Below are positions 22,560 to 33,962 of a DNA stretch of 64,000 nucleotides, piece by piece. Numbering within the stretch: position 1 is the first letter of the stretch; every line of letters begins with the position of its first letter. Source of the stretch: Lampris incognitus (Eukaryota > Chordata > Actinopteri > Lampriformes > Lampridae). The stretch covers positions 56,774,356 through 56,838,355 of the forward strand of contig NC_079220.1 of assembly GCF_029633865.1 (NCBI RefSeq), in the 5' to 3' direction. Under the pieces are notes generated by a model, which was not told the DNA's origin, ran no database searches, and was given only the letters and a program-made list of their open reading frames with translations. Both the position numbers and the translations under genes were made by a program.

Positions 22560-23515
22560 TAGTGAACGCTGCATATGTTTAATTAAAGGACGTAACATTT
22601 AATAAAGGACACTCAACAGCACCATTCATTAGTAATAAACTGAGCTGCAGCAAGCTGTAATTACATTAATGTATTAGTAGTAATAGGCCAAACGTCATTT
22701 TATCTTGGTAGGCTACTAGATTGCTTGAATAAATCCTGTCTGGCCTCTCTGAATTCTCCTTTGTGAGTGACCATCCATCCAGGCCACACTGTCTGTTTTA
22801 TATTTTGTTTCGCAACGCAACGGATACCCGCCAGGTTTGTCTTGCCTCTCGTAGGTGTCAGGGACCATAAGAGTTTGTAATATCATGCAAGTCGTGGGGT
22901 GTCTGGAAAACAGTAGGATGAGTGATCTTGTTGAGTAAAGTTGATGGAGTCGAATTCTTTAGGAGATCCTGGGGAGGGGGCCAGGAAGGGGCCAGTTATT
23001 ATGTAATGTTGTTCTAGTATCGCATGGATGCATACTGCCACTCCCCCATGTCCCATGTGAAGAGGCACACATGTAACTCATGTAGCTCCCCTTTGTCTAA
23101 AGAAACAAATGTTCCACTTGAGAAGCGGTGAGGTTGTGAGGCCTGCTCTCTACTTTACTTTCTGCCATTCTGTCCCTGAAATATTCTTTTTGTTTTAAAC
23201 AAACAATGCGGTAAAAAAAACCCAACACTTTATATCAACTGAGTAGCCAATTTCCCCCCAACTTTGCATTTTGGTTGTTTTTTCCATTGACTATAATCCA
23301 AGAAATTCTGTAAGGAACATAGAAAATCCCTTTCTACGTACCACAAGCAAAACATACAAAAACATCAGACACACTTAGACCTAGCCAGTGATTTAAGGAA
23401 CTTACACACTGCCTGTTTGTAAAGAAACTAACATACAGAGTCAGAGGAAAAACTAATTCTTTTGGAGGAGGTGCGGGAAATTCTCTTCACCATCTTAGAG
23501 AGCACTGAACAAGGT
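22560..23515. other. No gene recognised, upstream of slc6a16
   Basis: Mixed sequence that may include the 5' untranslated exon or promoter of slc6a16, but no TATA box, splice donor or CpG cluster could be assigned with confidence. Confidence 0.35.
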
Positions 23516-23521
23516 GCTGAA

Positions 23522-23554
<33 letters not shown>

Positions 23555-23597
23555 TTGTGTGTCTGTGTGTGTGTGTGTGTATATATGTATATATATA

Positions 23598-23650
<53 letters not shown>
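23522..23650. repeat. (TA)n/(TG)n compound microsatellite
   Basis: Three TA blocks alternate with TG blocks; the right end abuts the Tc1 relic. Confidence 0.96.
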
Positions 23651-23652
<2 letters not shown>

Positions 23653-24765
23653 GGCCAAAAGTATGTGGACACATGAACGTCACACCCACATGTGCTTGAT
23701 GAACATCTCATTGTAAAACCATGGGCATTAGTATGGAGTTGGTCCCCCCCCCCCCCCTTTGCAGCTATAACAGCCTCCCCTCTTGTGGAAAGGTTTTCCA
23801 CCACATTTTGGAACATGGCAGCAGGGATTCGCTCCAGTTCAGCCACAAGAGCCTTGGTGGCTCACAGTCGCCGTTCCAATTCATCCCAAAGGTGTTGGAT
23901 GGGGTTTATGGGTTTATGTGCAAGCAGGCCAGTCAAGTTCTTCCACACTAAACTCGGTAAACCATGTCTTTATGGACCCCACTTTGTGCACGGGGCCATT
24001 GTCATGCTGAAACAGGAAAGGGCCTTCCCCAAACTGTTGCCACAAAGTTGGAAGGACACAATTCCCTGGAAAGTCATGGTATGCTGTATGTACGTTTGCT
24101 GTATGTATGATGTCATTGTATGCTGTATGCATCACTGTATGTATGATTTCACTGTATGTATGATTTCCCTTCACTGGAACTAAGGGGCCAAGTCCAAACC
24201 CCGAAAAACAGCCCTAGACCATTATTCCTACTCCACCAAACTACAGCTACAGTTGGCACTATGGGTTCGGGATCTTAGGCTTGTGTGTGGCTGCTCGGCC
24301 ATGGAAACCCATTACATAAAGCTCCTGATGAACCGTTCTTGTGCCCACATTACTTCCAGAGGCAGTTTGGATCTCAGCGGTGAGTGTCACAACCAAGGTC
24401 AGACGAGTTTTATGTGTAGTGTGCTTCAGCACTTGGCGGTCCTGTTCTGTGAGCCTGTGTGGCCTATCGCTTCCCATTGTTGCTCCTGGACCTTTCCACT
24501 TCACAGTAACAGACTTACAGTTGACCGGGGCAGCTCTAGCAGGGCAGAAATTTGATGAACTGACTCGTTGGAAAGGTGGCGTCCTATGACAATGCCGCCA
24601 CGTTGAAAGTCACCGAGCTCTTTGGCACGACCCGTTCTACTGCAAGTGTTTGTCTGTGGAGACTGCATGGCCCTATGCTTGATATTGTGCATCTATCAGG
24701 AATAGATGTGTCTGAAATAATCATATCCACTCATTAGAAGGGGTGTCCACATAGAGAGCTATAGA
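23651..24765 (-). mobile_element. Degenerate Tc1/mariner transposon
   Basis: The left end carries ATGGCCAAAAGTATGTGGAC; the degraded right end retains GGGTGTCCACAT. The minus strand contains, in different frames, an N-terminal helix-turn-helix remnant (LSNESVHQISALLELP, near 24550), a second HTH/GRPR-like part with MGFHGRAATHKPKI (near 24270), and the DDE catalytic-domain remnant QHDNGPVHK (near 24000) with VEELDWPA. Frameshifts, stops and an internal deletion between the DNA-binding and catalytic parts make it inactive. It sits beside a TA repeat, fitting the TA target preference of this superfamily. Confidence 0.88.
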
Positions 24766-24769
24766 TGAA

Positions 24770-25195
24770 ATAAAGCAAATACTTTCAGTGCCCCGATCGA
24801 CACCATCACCTCTGATGGCGATTTCAACGGATTAAACTTCTATTGCATTTTGCGATATATCCTATCAAAAAAAGCTTCGCTTTCCAACACATTCACACCC
24901 TGGTCTACACAGTCTGACCTTTTGACACAACACACACGTGGAACCTGGATCCTAAATGACTGAAAGCAAGCCAAAATGGCTTCAGTGCATGACCCAGTTG
25001 CATATGGTGTATGTGCCACGGCTAGTATCAGCTGGGGGGAGTGGAAAAGTACGAACAGTATGTGACTGTGGAAAAGTACATGGTCGCCTCTGAGAGACTT
25101 GTCCAGATAGAGCAGGTGGTTTAACTCACTCACTTTCTGTTACACACACCGCACACACCAAAACACACACACACACATGAGCCTGCCTGAGCTGC
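24770..25195. other. No gene recognised
   Basis: A 97-codon minus-strand frame (24840-25133) is present but shows no domain I recognise and no clear splice sites. Confidence 0.35.
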
Positions 25196-25199
25196 AAGA

Positions 25200-25206
25200 C
25201 AAACAT

Positions 25207-25256
<50 letters not shown>
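25200..25256. repeat. (CA)n microsatellite
   Basis: An uninterrupted CA tract of about 46 bp. Confidence 0.96.
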
Positions 25257-25258
<2 letters not shown>

Positions 25259-25434
25259 GAAGGGCGTGAGATAATGACGAGGGGGGGCGTCTCTGTGACA
25301 CTCCTGACTAACTAACATGTGTGGTATGGGTGAAGGTGGGGGTCAGTTGCCTGAAGGAGATGTTTGAATTACATTGGTCCATAATGTGGGTGGTGCTGAG
25401 GTGGTGAAAACATGCAGCACATGCAGCTGCCAAC

Positions 25435-26155
25435 AAGGCAGCAGTTAGGCAGCGGGGATGTGTATTTATAAGCAGTTAGGAGGTGGGGATGTGTATTTAT
25501 AAACAGTTGGGAGGTGGGGATGTGTATTTATAAGCAGTTAGGAGGTGGGGTTGTGTATGTATAAGAAGTTAGGCAGCAGGGATGTGTATTTATAAGCAGT
25601 TAGGTAGCAGGGATGTGTATTTATAAGCAGTTAGGAGGTGGGGATGTGTATGTATAAGCAGTTAGGCAGCAGGGATGTGTATTTATAAGCAGTTAGGTAG
25701 CAGGGATGTGTATTTATAAGCAGTTAGGAGGTGGGGATGCGTATGTATAAGCAGTTAGGCAGCAGGGATGTGTATTTATAAGCAGTTAGGTAGCAGGGAT
25801 GTGTATCTATATGCAGTTAGGCAGCGGGGATGCGTATTTATAAGCAGTTAGGAGGTGGGGATGTGTATTTATAAGCGGTTAGGCAGCAGGGATGTGTATT
25901 TATAAGCAGTTAGGTAGCAGGGATGTGTATGTATAAGCAGTTAGGCAGCAGGGATGTGTATGTATAAGCAGTTAGGCAGCAGGGATGTGTATTTATAAGC
26001 AGTTAGGTAGCAGGGATGTGTATTTATAAGCAGTTAGGCAGCAGGGATGTGTATTTATAAGCAGTTAGGCAGCGGGGATGTGTATTTATAAGCAGTTAGG
26101 AAGTGGGGATGTGTATTTATAAGCAGTTAGGTAGCAGGGATGTGTATTTGTAAGA
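25435..26155. repeat. 31-bp minisatellite
   Basis: Unit GTATTTATAAGCAGTTAGGC followed by AGCAGGGATGT, about 23 copies. Variants alternate between AGGCAGCAGGG, AGGTAGCAGGG and AGGAGGTGGGG, giving a higher-order pattern of roughly two to three units. Confidence 0.96.
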
Positions 26156-26208
26156 ACTGCAGTGACACAGTGAGCCACAGCCTTGGTATCCAAGATAATC
26201 TAGTTAAC

Positions 26209-26270
26209 AGAGAAGAAATCTCTCTGACCAAGGCACTCCGGAGTGCCTTGGTCAGAGAGATTTGTTCTCT
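26209..26270. repeat. Near-perfect 62-bp palindrome
   Basis: The inner 48 bp (26216-26263) are an exact palindrome without spacer, centred on CACTCCGGAGTG. The symmetry extends outward by seven more positions per side with one mismatch. Confidence 0.93.
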
Positions 26271-26279
26271 TTTTCTCAT

Positions 26280-27220
26280 CTGAAACTACTAACCTTGGAC
26301 CAAAGAGCACCCAACAAATATATTACTTAACTACAGAGAGGACTGAGCAAGCCACTGACTCCAAACATATAATCTAGTTAACAAAATAAATAGCGGTTCC
26401 TCACTATTTAAACCTGTTTAAGATTTAAGTACTAGTCTGGATACTCTCTTAACCTGCCTGCCCTAAGGTTTTTAGATACGCTCTTCCACATACGTCCCAA
26501 GACAAAACTGTTGAACCAATGGCAAATATCAACCATTAAAAAAGAAAGACACTTTTACAACACGACAAACAACTGCGAGTTCATTCAATAGCCTATTTGG
26601 TGAAATGTATATTGCAGTCTGTATCCACCTATTGAAAAAGCAGACACATAAGTCTTGCTGGCTATGCAAAAATTGACTTTAGTAAAAGCCATAGAAAATA
26701 GAAGATGAGTAGAACATTTACTGCGGCGCTTTCGTCGCATTACTATACAAACACTAACAACACGGCAGCGTTTCTATCCAAACAATTTAGGAGCACTTTC
26801 TACAATACAGAAGTACAACAGTATTTAAATCGCGATGTGATGGAAAAAACACAGGAAATCTCCAGTACCGGCTAGTCATCAGTACTGGCTGATGGCAGAA
26901 AACGAGAATTCAGTAAGCATTTTGATGGTTTTACTCTCGTCCATTCTTGTATGGTTGTAAAATAAATCTGGCAGTACAATACGTCTACAGGCCTCTTACG
27001 AGCCACCCGGAGACAGGTCTGAGGGACTATCGTCATCTGAAGCATTCAAACGTGGCTTTTTCAGGAGACTGTGATGGACAGACAGCATTTTGGGTTGGAA
27101 GCCAACCCTCACCGTGAGGGCGCAGAGACTCAATTGTGCCATGTGCTCAATAAACCCCGAATAAACATACCCGGGGAAAACTTTTTCCCTGGAATAGAGG
27201 AATTTTTAAACTGCAATTCA
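26280..27220. other. No gene recognised
   Basis: AT-rich to mixed sequence without domains, SINE heads or tandem repeats that I could detect. Confidence 0.4.
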
Positions 27221-27225
27221 GCAAT

Positions 27226-27312
27226 CCCCCCCCTTTTTCTCCCCAATTGTTCCCATCCAATTACCCCACTCTTCCGAGCTGTCCCGGTCTCTGCTCCACC
27301 CCCTCTGCCGGC
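27226..27312 (-). mobile_element. SINE family A fragment (3' tail end only)
   Basis: About 85 bp matching the G-rich tail and adjacent body of other copies (minus strand GAGTGGGGTAATTGG). Confidence 0.85.
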
Positions 27313-28375
27313 AAAATGATTTTTTCTTTCTCTGCAAGCCTGCTTGACTTCTGAGATAAGATGGGGGGGGGGGGATGCTGCTGGCTAGTGATGTGGAGCT
27401 CTCACAGGTCTGAACTTGGAAGTTGTGCCCCACAGGAGTGCTATATCACTGGGAACGGATCCTGCACCCGCAATGTTCAGAGTCTCATTCAGCGCCAGTG
27501 GAGCAGCTCCACACAGCTGTCGTGGTTTATACCAGACGTAGTAGACCCTTTCTTCCATCTTGTCTTAGACCATGGGGAAATGTCTGAGATGACAAAAAGA
27601 CAGAGACTTCACACACTTCAAGAGGTGGACCACGGGAGCCGCTTGCAGGCTGTGCTGGATCAACACATCTTCAGTCTGAATTTCTTTGACAATGGCAGGA
27701 AGCTGGCACCTTACTAGGGCGGTCACGTAGGAGAAGGCCGCTCTGCCGGTGTCGGCCGTCTCTCTCGCCCTGGAAGGGAGACTGACTCGTATCCTCCGCG
27801 CGGGGCAGACGTTTAGGGGGAAGAGAAGTTCATGAAAAATGTTGGCATGTTTTCCAAAAGGGATTCCCCCCCCCCCCCTACTCTTTGTTTTTACACCCCC
27901 ACTTCGTCCACTTCGGTACATTGTGTTGGTGTGCTCGTGCCGTACTCCACAGGGACCCCACCTGAGTCCGAGCAACTCACCTGGCTGACATCTGAACCGA
28001 ATCCGACGTGAACAGCGCCCCGTCTCACGCCAACCGGGCTTGCTATAGGCGATACAGCCCGGCTGCTGAAACCCATGTTTACTTAATTCGACATGTTATG
28101 CTTTCGCTATTTCCATCCGAACCAATCTGGGCAGGCCCGTGTGGGTAAGCACAGTGGCAAACTGTAAATGAGAGTCACCCTGAAGAGTTATGAATAACAA
28201 CAACCTGATGAATGGTGATACAGATGGAGTCGCGCCCTGCACAGTGGCGTTAAAGTCAGTCACTGACTCGACATAGCCCGCGTCACACATACGCCCCTCT
28301 GCTCTGTCTGGGTCGTAGAGATGCAAACACGCCGGCACCTCACTTTACCTTTTCTCTATCAACAGCTTTTGGCTC

Positions 28376-28482
28376 CCCCCCCCCCTCCTTTTACTCCCCA
28401 GTGGTACTTGGCCAATTACCCCATGCTTCCCAGCCGTCCCGGTCGCTGCTCCACCCCCTCTGCTGAGACTACCGCATGCCTC
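28376..28482 (-). mobile_element. SINE family A fragment truncated by gap
   Basis: The 3' end of a copy runs into the N gap. An internal deletion removes the GATCCGGGGAGGGCTGCAG block found in other copies. Confidence 0.88.
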
Positions 28483-28682
28483 NNNNNNNNNNNNNNNNNN
28501 NNNNNNNNNNNNNNNNNNNNNNNNNNNNNNNNNNNNNNNNNNNNNNNNNNNNNNNNNNNNNNNNNNNNNNNNNNNNNNNNNNNNNNNNNNNNNNNNNNNN
28601 NNNNNNNNNNNNNNNNNNNNNNNNNNNNNNNNNNNNNNNNNNNNNNNNNNNNNNNNNNNNNNNNNNNNNNNNNNNNNNNNNN
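28483..28682. other. Assembly gap, 200 N
   Basis: Exactly 200 unknown bases. Sequence on the left is SINE and on the right a minisatellite, so the gap probably reflects collapsed repeats and its length is nominal. Confidence 0.99.
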
Positions 28683-28905
28683 ACCAGTCTTTACACAACA
28701 TATTTAGTCTTCACCAGTCTGTACACAACATATTCAGTCTGCACCAGTCTGTACATAACATATTTAATCTGTACCAGTCTTTACACAACATATTTAGTCT
28801 GCACCAGTCTGTACACAACATATTTAGTCTGCACCAGTCTGTACATAACATATTTAATCTGTACCAGTCTTTACACAACATATTTAGTCTGCACCAGTCT
28901 GTCCA
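28683..28905. repeat. 30-bp minisatellite at gap edge
   Basis: Unit ACCAGTCTGTACACAACATA followed by TTTAGTCTGC, at least seven visible copies; the array continues into the gap. Confidence 0.95.
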
Positions 28906-28909
28906 CTGT

Positions 28910-29570
28910 TTCTGTATTTCTGTAGGATATTGGTCCTATTCAAAGACCCCCAGACTCAATTCAAATCCAGTGTCCCTAAAGACGTCGGTGTAGAAAATAA
29001 TCATCAACCCTGTTTCAGGTTGTATTTTGCCCAGTGATCAGCAGAGCCACTGAGAAAAAATAGCTCTGCCCCATCTTTCTGTGGCCACCATGTTGCTAAT
29101 TATAACTTTTCCAAGAAGGCTGAAGCCAAGGAAACATTCCCATAGGCAGCCATAGATACATTCCCCTCCGCCTCTCTAGGTGCAGATGTTTGCTGTTCCT
29201 ATTGGAATATGCATATCAATTATCAGGATTGTCAAATACTCTTGGCCATACTTGGTCTGATAGATATTATCCAATTGCCCTTCTCCTACGGTAGCCGAAT
29301 TTTCTGAACTGCCATTTCCAATACATGACGTAATTTTCATATCCTGGCCTCTCCATATATATTATATGGAGCATAGTGGTTCCCATTACTAGTCTTTGGG
29401 CCCCATTTGGCATTTCTGGTATTCTGCTCTACAAGGTTGTTAATTTTGTTTACCTGTTGTGTCAGGTCTTAAACTCCCTGACGAGGGGTTGGATACCGGG
29501 TGGAATAGGACATGAGCAGTAATGGGGAGGGAGTCAGGGGGTGGGAACCATTGCGGCCTGTGACAATCCT
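28910..29570. other. No gene recognised
   Basis: Mixed unique sequence between two minisatellites; no open frame with recognisable features. Confidence 0.4.
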
Positions 29571-29574
29571 GACA

Positions 29575-30295
29575 TGCTGGAGAACATGGAGAACTTCAGC
29601 CTGACATGCTGGAGAAGGTGTATCAGATGGAGAACCTCAGCCTGACATGCTGGAGAATGTGTATCAGATGGAGAACCTCAGCCTGACATGCTGGATAAGG
29701 TGTATTGGATGGAGAACCTCAGCCTGACATGCAGGAGAAGGTGTATCAGATGGAGAACCTCAGCCTGACATGCTGGAGAAGGTGTATTGGATGGAGAACC
29801 TCAGCCTGACATGCTGGAGAATGTGTATCAGATGGAGAACTTCAGCCTGACATGCTGGAGAAGGTGTATCAGATGGAGAACTTCAGCCTGACATGCTGGA
29901 GAATGTGTATCAGATGGAGAACCTCAGCCTGACATGCTGGAGAAGGTGTATCAGATGGAGAACCTCAGCCTGACATGCTGGAGAAGGTGTATTGGATGGA
30001 GAACCTCAGCCTGACATGCTGGAGAATGTGTATCAGATGGAGAACTTCAGCCTGACATGCTGGAGAAGGTGTATCAGATGGAGAACTTCAGCCTGACATG
30101 CTGGAGAATGTGTATCAGATGGAGAACCTCAGCCTGACATGCTGGAGAAGGTGTATCAGATGGAGAACCTCAGCCTGACATGCTGGAGAAGGTGTATTGG
30201 ATGGAGAACCTCAGCCTGACATGCTGGAGAAGGTGTATCGGATGGAGAACTTCAGCCTGACACGCTGGAGAACATGTATTGGATGGAGAACCCGC
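29575..30295. repeat. 41-bp minisatellite
   Basis: Unit GGAGAACCTCAGCCTGACAT followed by GCTGGAGAAGGTGTATCAGAT, about 17 copies. A 246-bp block (six units) is repeated: the pattern of TTGGATG/CAGATG and CCTCAG/TTCAGC variants at 29770-29990 recurs at 29990-30210. Confidence 0.95.
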
Positions 30296-30298
30296 TCA

Positions 30299-30623
30299 TC
30301 TGAGCCATCCCGGTCGCTGCTCCACCCCCCTGCTGATCCGGGGAGGGCTGCAGACTACCACATGCCCCCCCCCCCCCGATACATGTGGAGTCACCAGCCA
30401 CTTCTTTTCACCTGACAGTGAGGAGTTTCACCAGGGGGACGTATCATGTGGGAGGATCACGCTATTCCCCCCAGTCCCCCCCCCCCCCGAACAGGTGGCC
30501 TGACTGACCAGAGGAGGCGCTAGTTCAGCGTCCAGGAAACATGCCCAGGTAACACGGGGATTCGAACCGGTGATCCCCGTGTTGGTAGGCAACGGAATGG
30601 GCTGCTATGCTATCCGGATGCCC
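30299..30623 (-). mobile_element. SINE family A copy 9 (partial)
   Basis: The copy lacks the G-rich 3' tail and about 70 bp of the body next to the tRNA-like head. It is inserted directly at the end of the 41-bp minisatellite. Confidence 0.88.
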
Positions 30624-31395
30624 ATTGGGGCAATATTTTGAAATGAGTTTTAACATGGTTCCAATTAACTGGATTTCTCAAACACTATGGGGGGGGGGGT
30701 ACTGAACAACATCTGGTGACCTCTCACACGTGTGATCAACATCTGGTGACCTCTCACATGTGCAATTTCAAAAAGTCAAAAGCCACATCCCTAAAATGTG
30801 AACACACACCAGTAAATCGGAAGAAGGAGCGTACGTATAGTAGGAGTATCATTAGTGTTGGGCTGACTGGGATTCTGAGTTTACCCCGCAGACGATCATC
30901 AGTGAAAGGTATTTACATGACCAGCAGTGCAGAAGAACTTTTGCAACAACTTCTGCTATTACTGCAACTACAGCACATCGGTGAATTATCACGTCTTCCA
31001 TCCTTTGCTTTCTGTAGTAAAAAAAACAAAAAACAAGCTGTTGTATAATTGCAATTTACTGCCTGATACTCGATTCAACAGCCTTTCTATTCCCCTACAA
31101 GACCCTGGAGGGGAAACATCAGTTATACATTCAGGAATAGGCACATCATCAAATTAGTACGTGAAATGACTAAATCGTTGTAGGCTGTGGTTGACTTTGG
31201 GGGGGGGCAGTGAAGGGAATGACGGCATCAGGGTCACCGCCAGAACATTGCAGGAATGTGGTGCAGCTTTTGTCCTGGGTCAGAGATTTACTTCATGTGG
31301 TCCACTGGCGACAGCTTGAGCACTTTACAACCCTACTACCCTCACACTGCATCACATGGAGTCTAGCCAGGTAGGCCAGAGTCCTTCTTTTCTTT

Positions 31396-31398
31396 TCT

Positions 31399-31439
<41 letters not shown>

Positions 31440-31827
31440 GCTACTACTACTACTATTACTGCTACTACTGCTATTACTGCTACTGCTGCTACTACTGCTA
31501 CTGCTACTACTACTACTACTACTACTACTGCTACTGCTACTACTGCTACTGCTACTACTACTACTACTACTGCTACTGCTACTACTGCTACTGCTGCTGC
31601 TGCTACTACTACTGCTACTGCTGCTGCTGCTACTACTGCTACTACTGCTGCTACTACTACTGCTACTACTACTACTGCTACTACTACTGCTGCTGCTGCT
31701 ACTACTACTGCTACTGCTGCTGCTACTACTACTGCTACTACTACTACTACTACTGCTACTGCTGCTGCTGCTACTACTACTGCTACTACTACTACTGCTA
31801 CTACTACTGCTACTGCTGCTGCTGCTG

Positions 31828-31862
<35 letters not shown>

Positions 31863-31917
31863 GCTGCTGCTACTACTGCTGCTGCTACTACTACTACTAC
31901 TGCTACTGCTGCTGCTG

Positions 31918-31950
<33 letters not shown>
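31396..31950. repeat. (CTA/CTG)n trinucleotide array, 555 bp
   Basis: Almost pure CTA and CTG triplets. On the minus strand this is (AGT/AGC)n, lying directly at the 3' end of a LINE. It generates long poly-Ser and poly-Thr/Ala frames that are not genes. Confidence 0.96.
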
Positions 31951-32820
31951 TCGGCTGCTCCCGTTAGGGGGCGCCACAGTGGATCATCCGTTTCCATTTC
32001 TTCCTGTCCTCTGCATCTTACTCTGTCACACCAGCCACCTGCATGTCCTCCCTCACCACCTCCATAAACCTCCTCTTTGGCCTTCCTCTTCTCCTCTTCC
32101 CTGGCAGCTCCATATTCAGCATCCTTCTCCCAATATACCCAGCATCTCTCCTCCACACATGTCCAAACCATCTCAATCTTGTCTCTCTTGCTTTGTCTCC
32201 AAACCGTCCAACCTGAGCGGTCCCTCTAATATACTCGTTCCTAATCCTGTCCTTCTTCATCACTCCCAGTGAAAATCTTATCATCTTCATCTCTACCACC
32301 TCCAGCTCCACCTCCTGTCTTTTCATCAGTGCCACTGTCTCCAGACCATATAACATAGCTGGTCTCACCACCATCTTGTAAACCTTCCCTTTAACTCTTG
32401 CTGGTACCCTTCTGTCACACATCACTCCTGACACTCTTCTCCACCCACTCCACCCTGCCTGCACTCTCTTCTTCACCTCTCTACTGCACTCCCCGTTACT
32501 TTGGACAGTTGACCCCAAGTATTTAAACTCATAGGCCTTCGTCACCTCCACTCCTTGCATCCTGACCATTCCACTGTCCTCCCTCTCATTCACGCATAGG
32601 TATTCCGTCTTGCTCCTACTGACTTTCATTCCTCTTCTCTCCAGTGCATACCTCCACCTCTCCAGGCTCTCCTCCACCTGCACCCAACTCTCGCTACAGA
32701 TCACAATGCCATCCATGAACATCATCGTCCACAGAGACTCCTGCCTGATCTTGTCTGTCAACCTGTCCTTCTTTTCTTTTCTGTTCTCCCCATTTGCAAA
32801 CCTCATAACACACACTCTTC
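31951..32820 (-). mobile_element. Non-LTR retrotransposon 3' part (RTE-like)
   Basis: A 265-codon minus-strand frame ending at 32018 has the C-terminal part of a LINE reverse transcriptase and the following domain: ERRGMKVSRSKTEYLCVN, FKYLGSTVQSNGE, RPAMLYGLETV, LRWFGHVWRRD and a basic GKRRRGRPKRR tract. The catalytic FADD-type box reads FMDG, so two key positions are altered and the copy is probably dead. The 5' portion, including the endonuclease, is absent (5' truncation). The 3' untranslated end (CCCCTAACGGGAGCAGCCGA) leads straight into the trinucleotide array. Clade assignment is from memory of fish elements and is tentative. Confidence 0.85.
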
Positions 32821-32924
32821 ATCATGACGGTCAAGTCTTTTTTTATTCAGCAGCACCATAGAGTTGCTCTTCAACACCCATTGCATGGGACTTGTTATGA
32901 CAGGGTGTCCTCAGGTCTTCACAC

Positions 32925-32944
32925 ACACACATACACACACACAG

Positions 32945-32975
<31 letters not shown>

Positions 32976-33001
32976 ATGTATGCTCTCTCTCTCTCTTTCT
33001 C

Positions 33002-33062
<61 letters not shown>
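32925..33062. repeat. (CA)n, (TC)n and (TA)n microsatellites
   Basis: CA tract at about 32929-32972, CT tract at 32984-33002 and TA tract at 33009-33060, almost contiguous. Confidence 0.96.
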
Positions 33063-33279
33063 TTATTATTTTTGTATTAACCTCAAAGAAAGGAGGCTGT
33101 AATGACATGTGCCCGCCAGGCCAGTAGATGGCAGTATTGGTATATCTTGTTCTAGGGTCAGAACATGTTACAGCCATGACGCAGACAAGACGTGACAGAG
33201 ACAAGATTTACTTTTCAGCTTGATTTATTGCAGAACGTTACAACCTGCGTCGCTGATCTTTCTGACAGGGCATGGAGTC

Positions 33280-33960
33280 AGATTTAGGCGTGGGCACAGC
33301 AGGTTCTACACCTTTTATTAACCCCCCCCCCCCATGTTTCCCCTGGACCCGTAAGCATGCCCCCACCTGCGGTAATGCAGGGATTTCTGTGACGTCCAAC
33401 CAACAGCATAGTTACACATTCTTGCCCAGGTGCCCAAGAATTGCCACGGTTTGTTAGTAGGTTTGACCAGTGAGACACGTGGATCTGTAAACGGTACTTC
33501 CAGAACTATTTTCTGTGTGTTGGACAAGATACTAACCGAGACAGCACACGTCCCGTCACCCCAATACACCCCATCCAACGTCAACCTTTCTGAGTCTTGA
33601 CCTTCCCTGTGCCAAACCTTCTCAAACTCGCCGTCTTGCCCTTGCGGTCCCTGTGGTGTGCAGTGTAAATCCCCGGGTTGCATCACACTTCATCTCCTGG
33701 TGCCGCCGGTTAGACGCTCCGCTTCCGCCACTAGAGTTTTGTTTACCCAGGCAGGAGCAGGGCCCGAGAGCTTCCACTCACATGCCTACAGCAGATTCTC
33801 AGAGCCATATTTCACAAACTGGTGTGTGTCTGGTACGCTTGTGACCGCTAGCCCCTCGGGGGTAGAGGTTAGTACCAGGCCCAGTTTACACATCACGTCT
33901 CTCGTCCCGTCAGATTTATGGAACAATGATGGGACAACAAAGAGGAATGCTTAAGTCTTC
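33280..33960 (-). pseudogene. Unidentified coding relic beside the gag/protease relic
   Basis: Minus-strand frames of 75-120 codons, broken by two stops, continue past the protease relic. Features include VNKTLVAEAERLTGGT and VWHREGQDSERLTLDGVYWG. The orientation and adjacency suggest that it belongs to the same retroelement, but I do not recognise a pol or env domain. It could be an unrelated captured fragment. Confidence 0.35.
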
Positions 33961-33962
33961 CC

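Noticed and set aside
24840-25133. 97-codon minus-strand frame
   Set aside because: No domain, no splice context, and composition like its surroundings.
27711-28076. Possible two-exon gene on the minus strand (MGFSSRAVSPIASPVG start with a GTGAGT donor at 27980)
   Set aside because: The first donor is good, but the next putative exon (27711-27769) has a weak donor, the joined frame looks unlike protein, and no further exons follow.
31293-32171. Poly-serine and poly-threonine/alanine frames
   Set aside because: Translations of a trinucleotide microsatellite; the only genuine coding relic there is the LINE frame ending at 32018.
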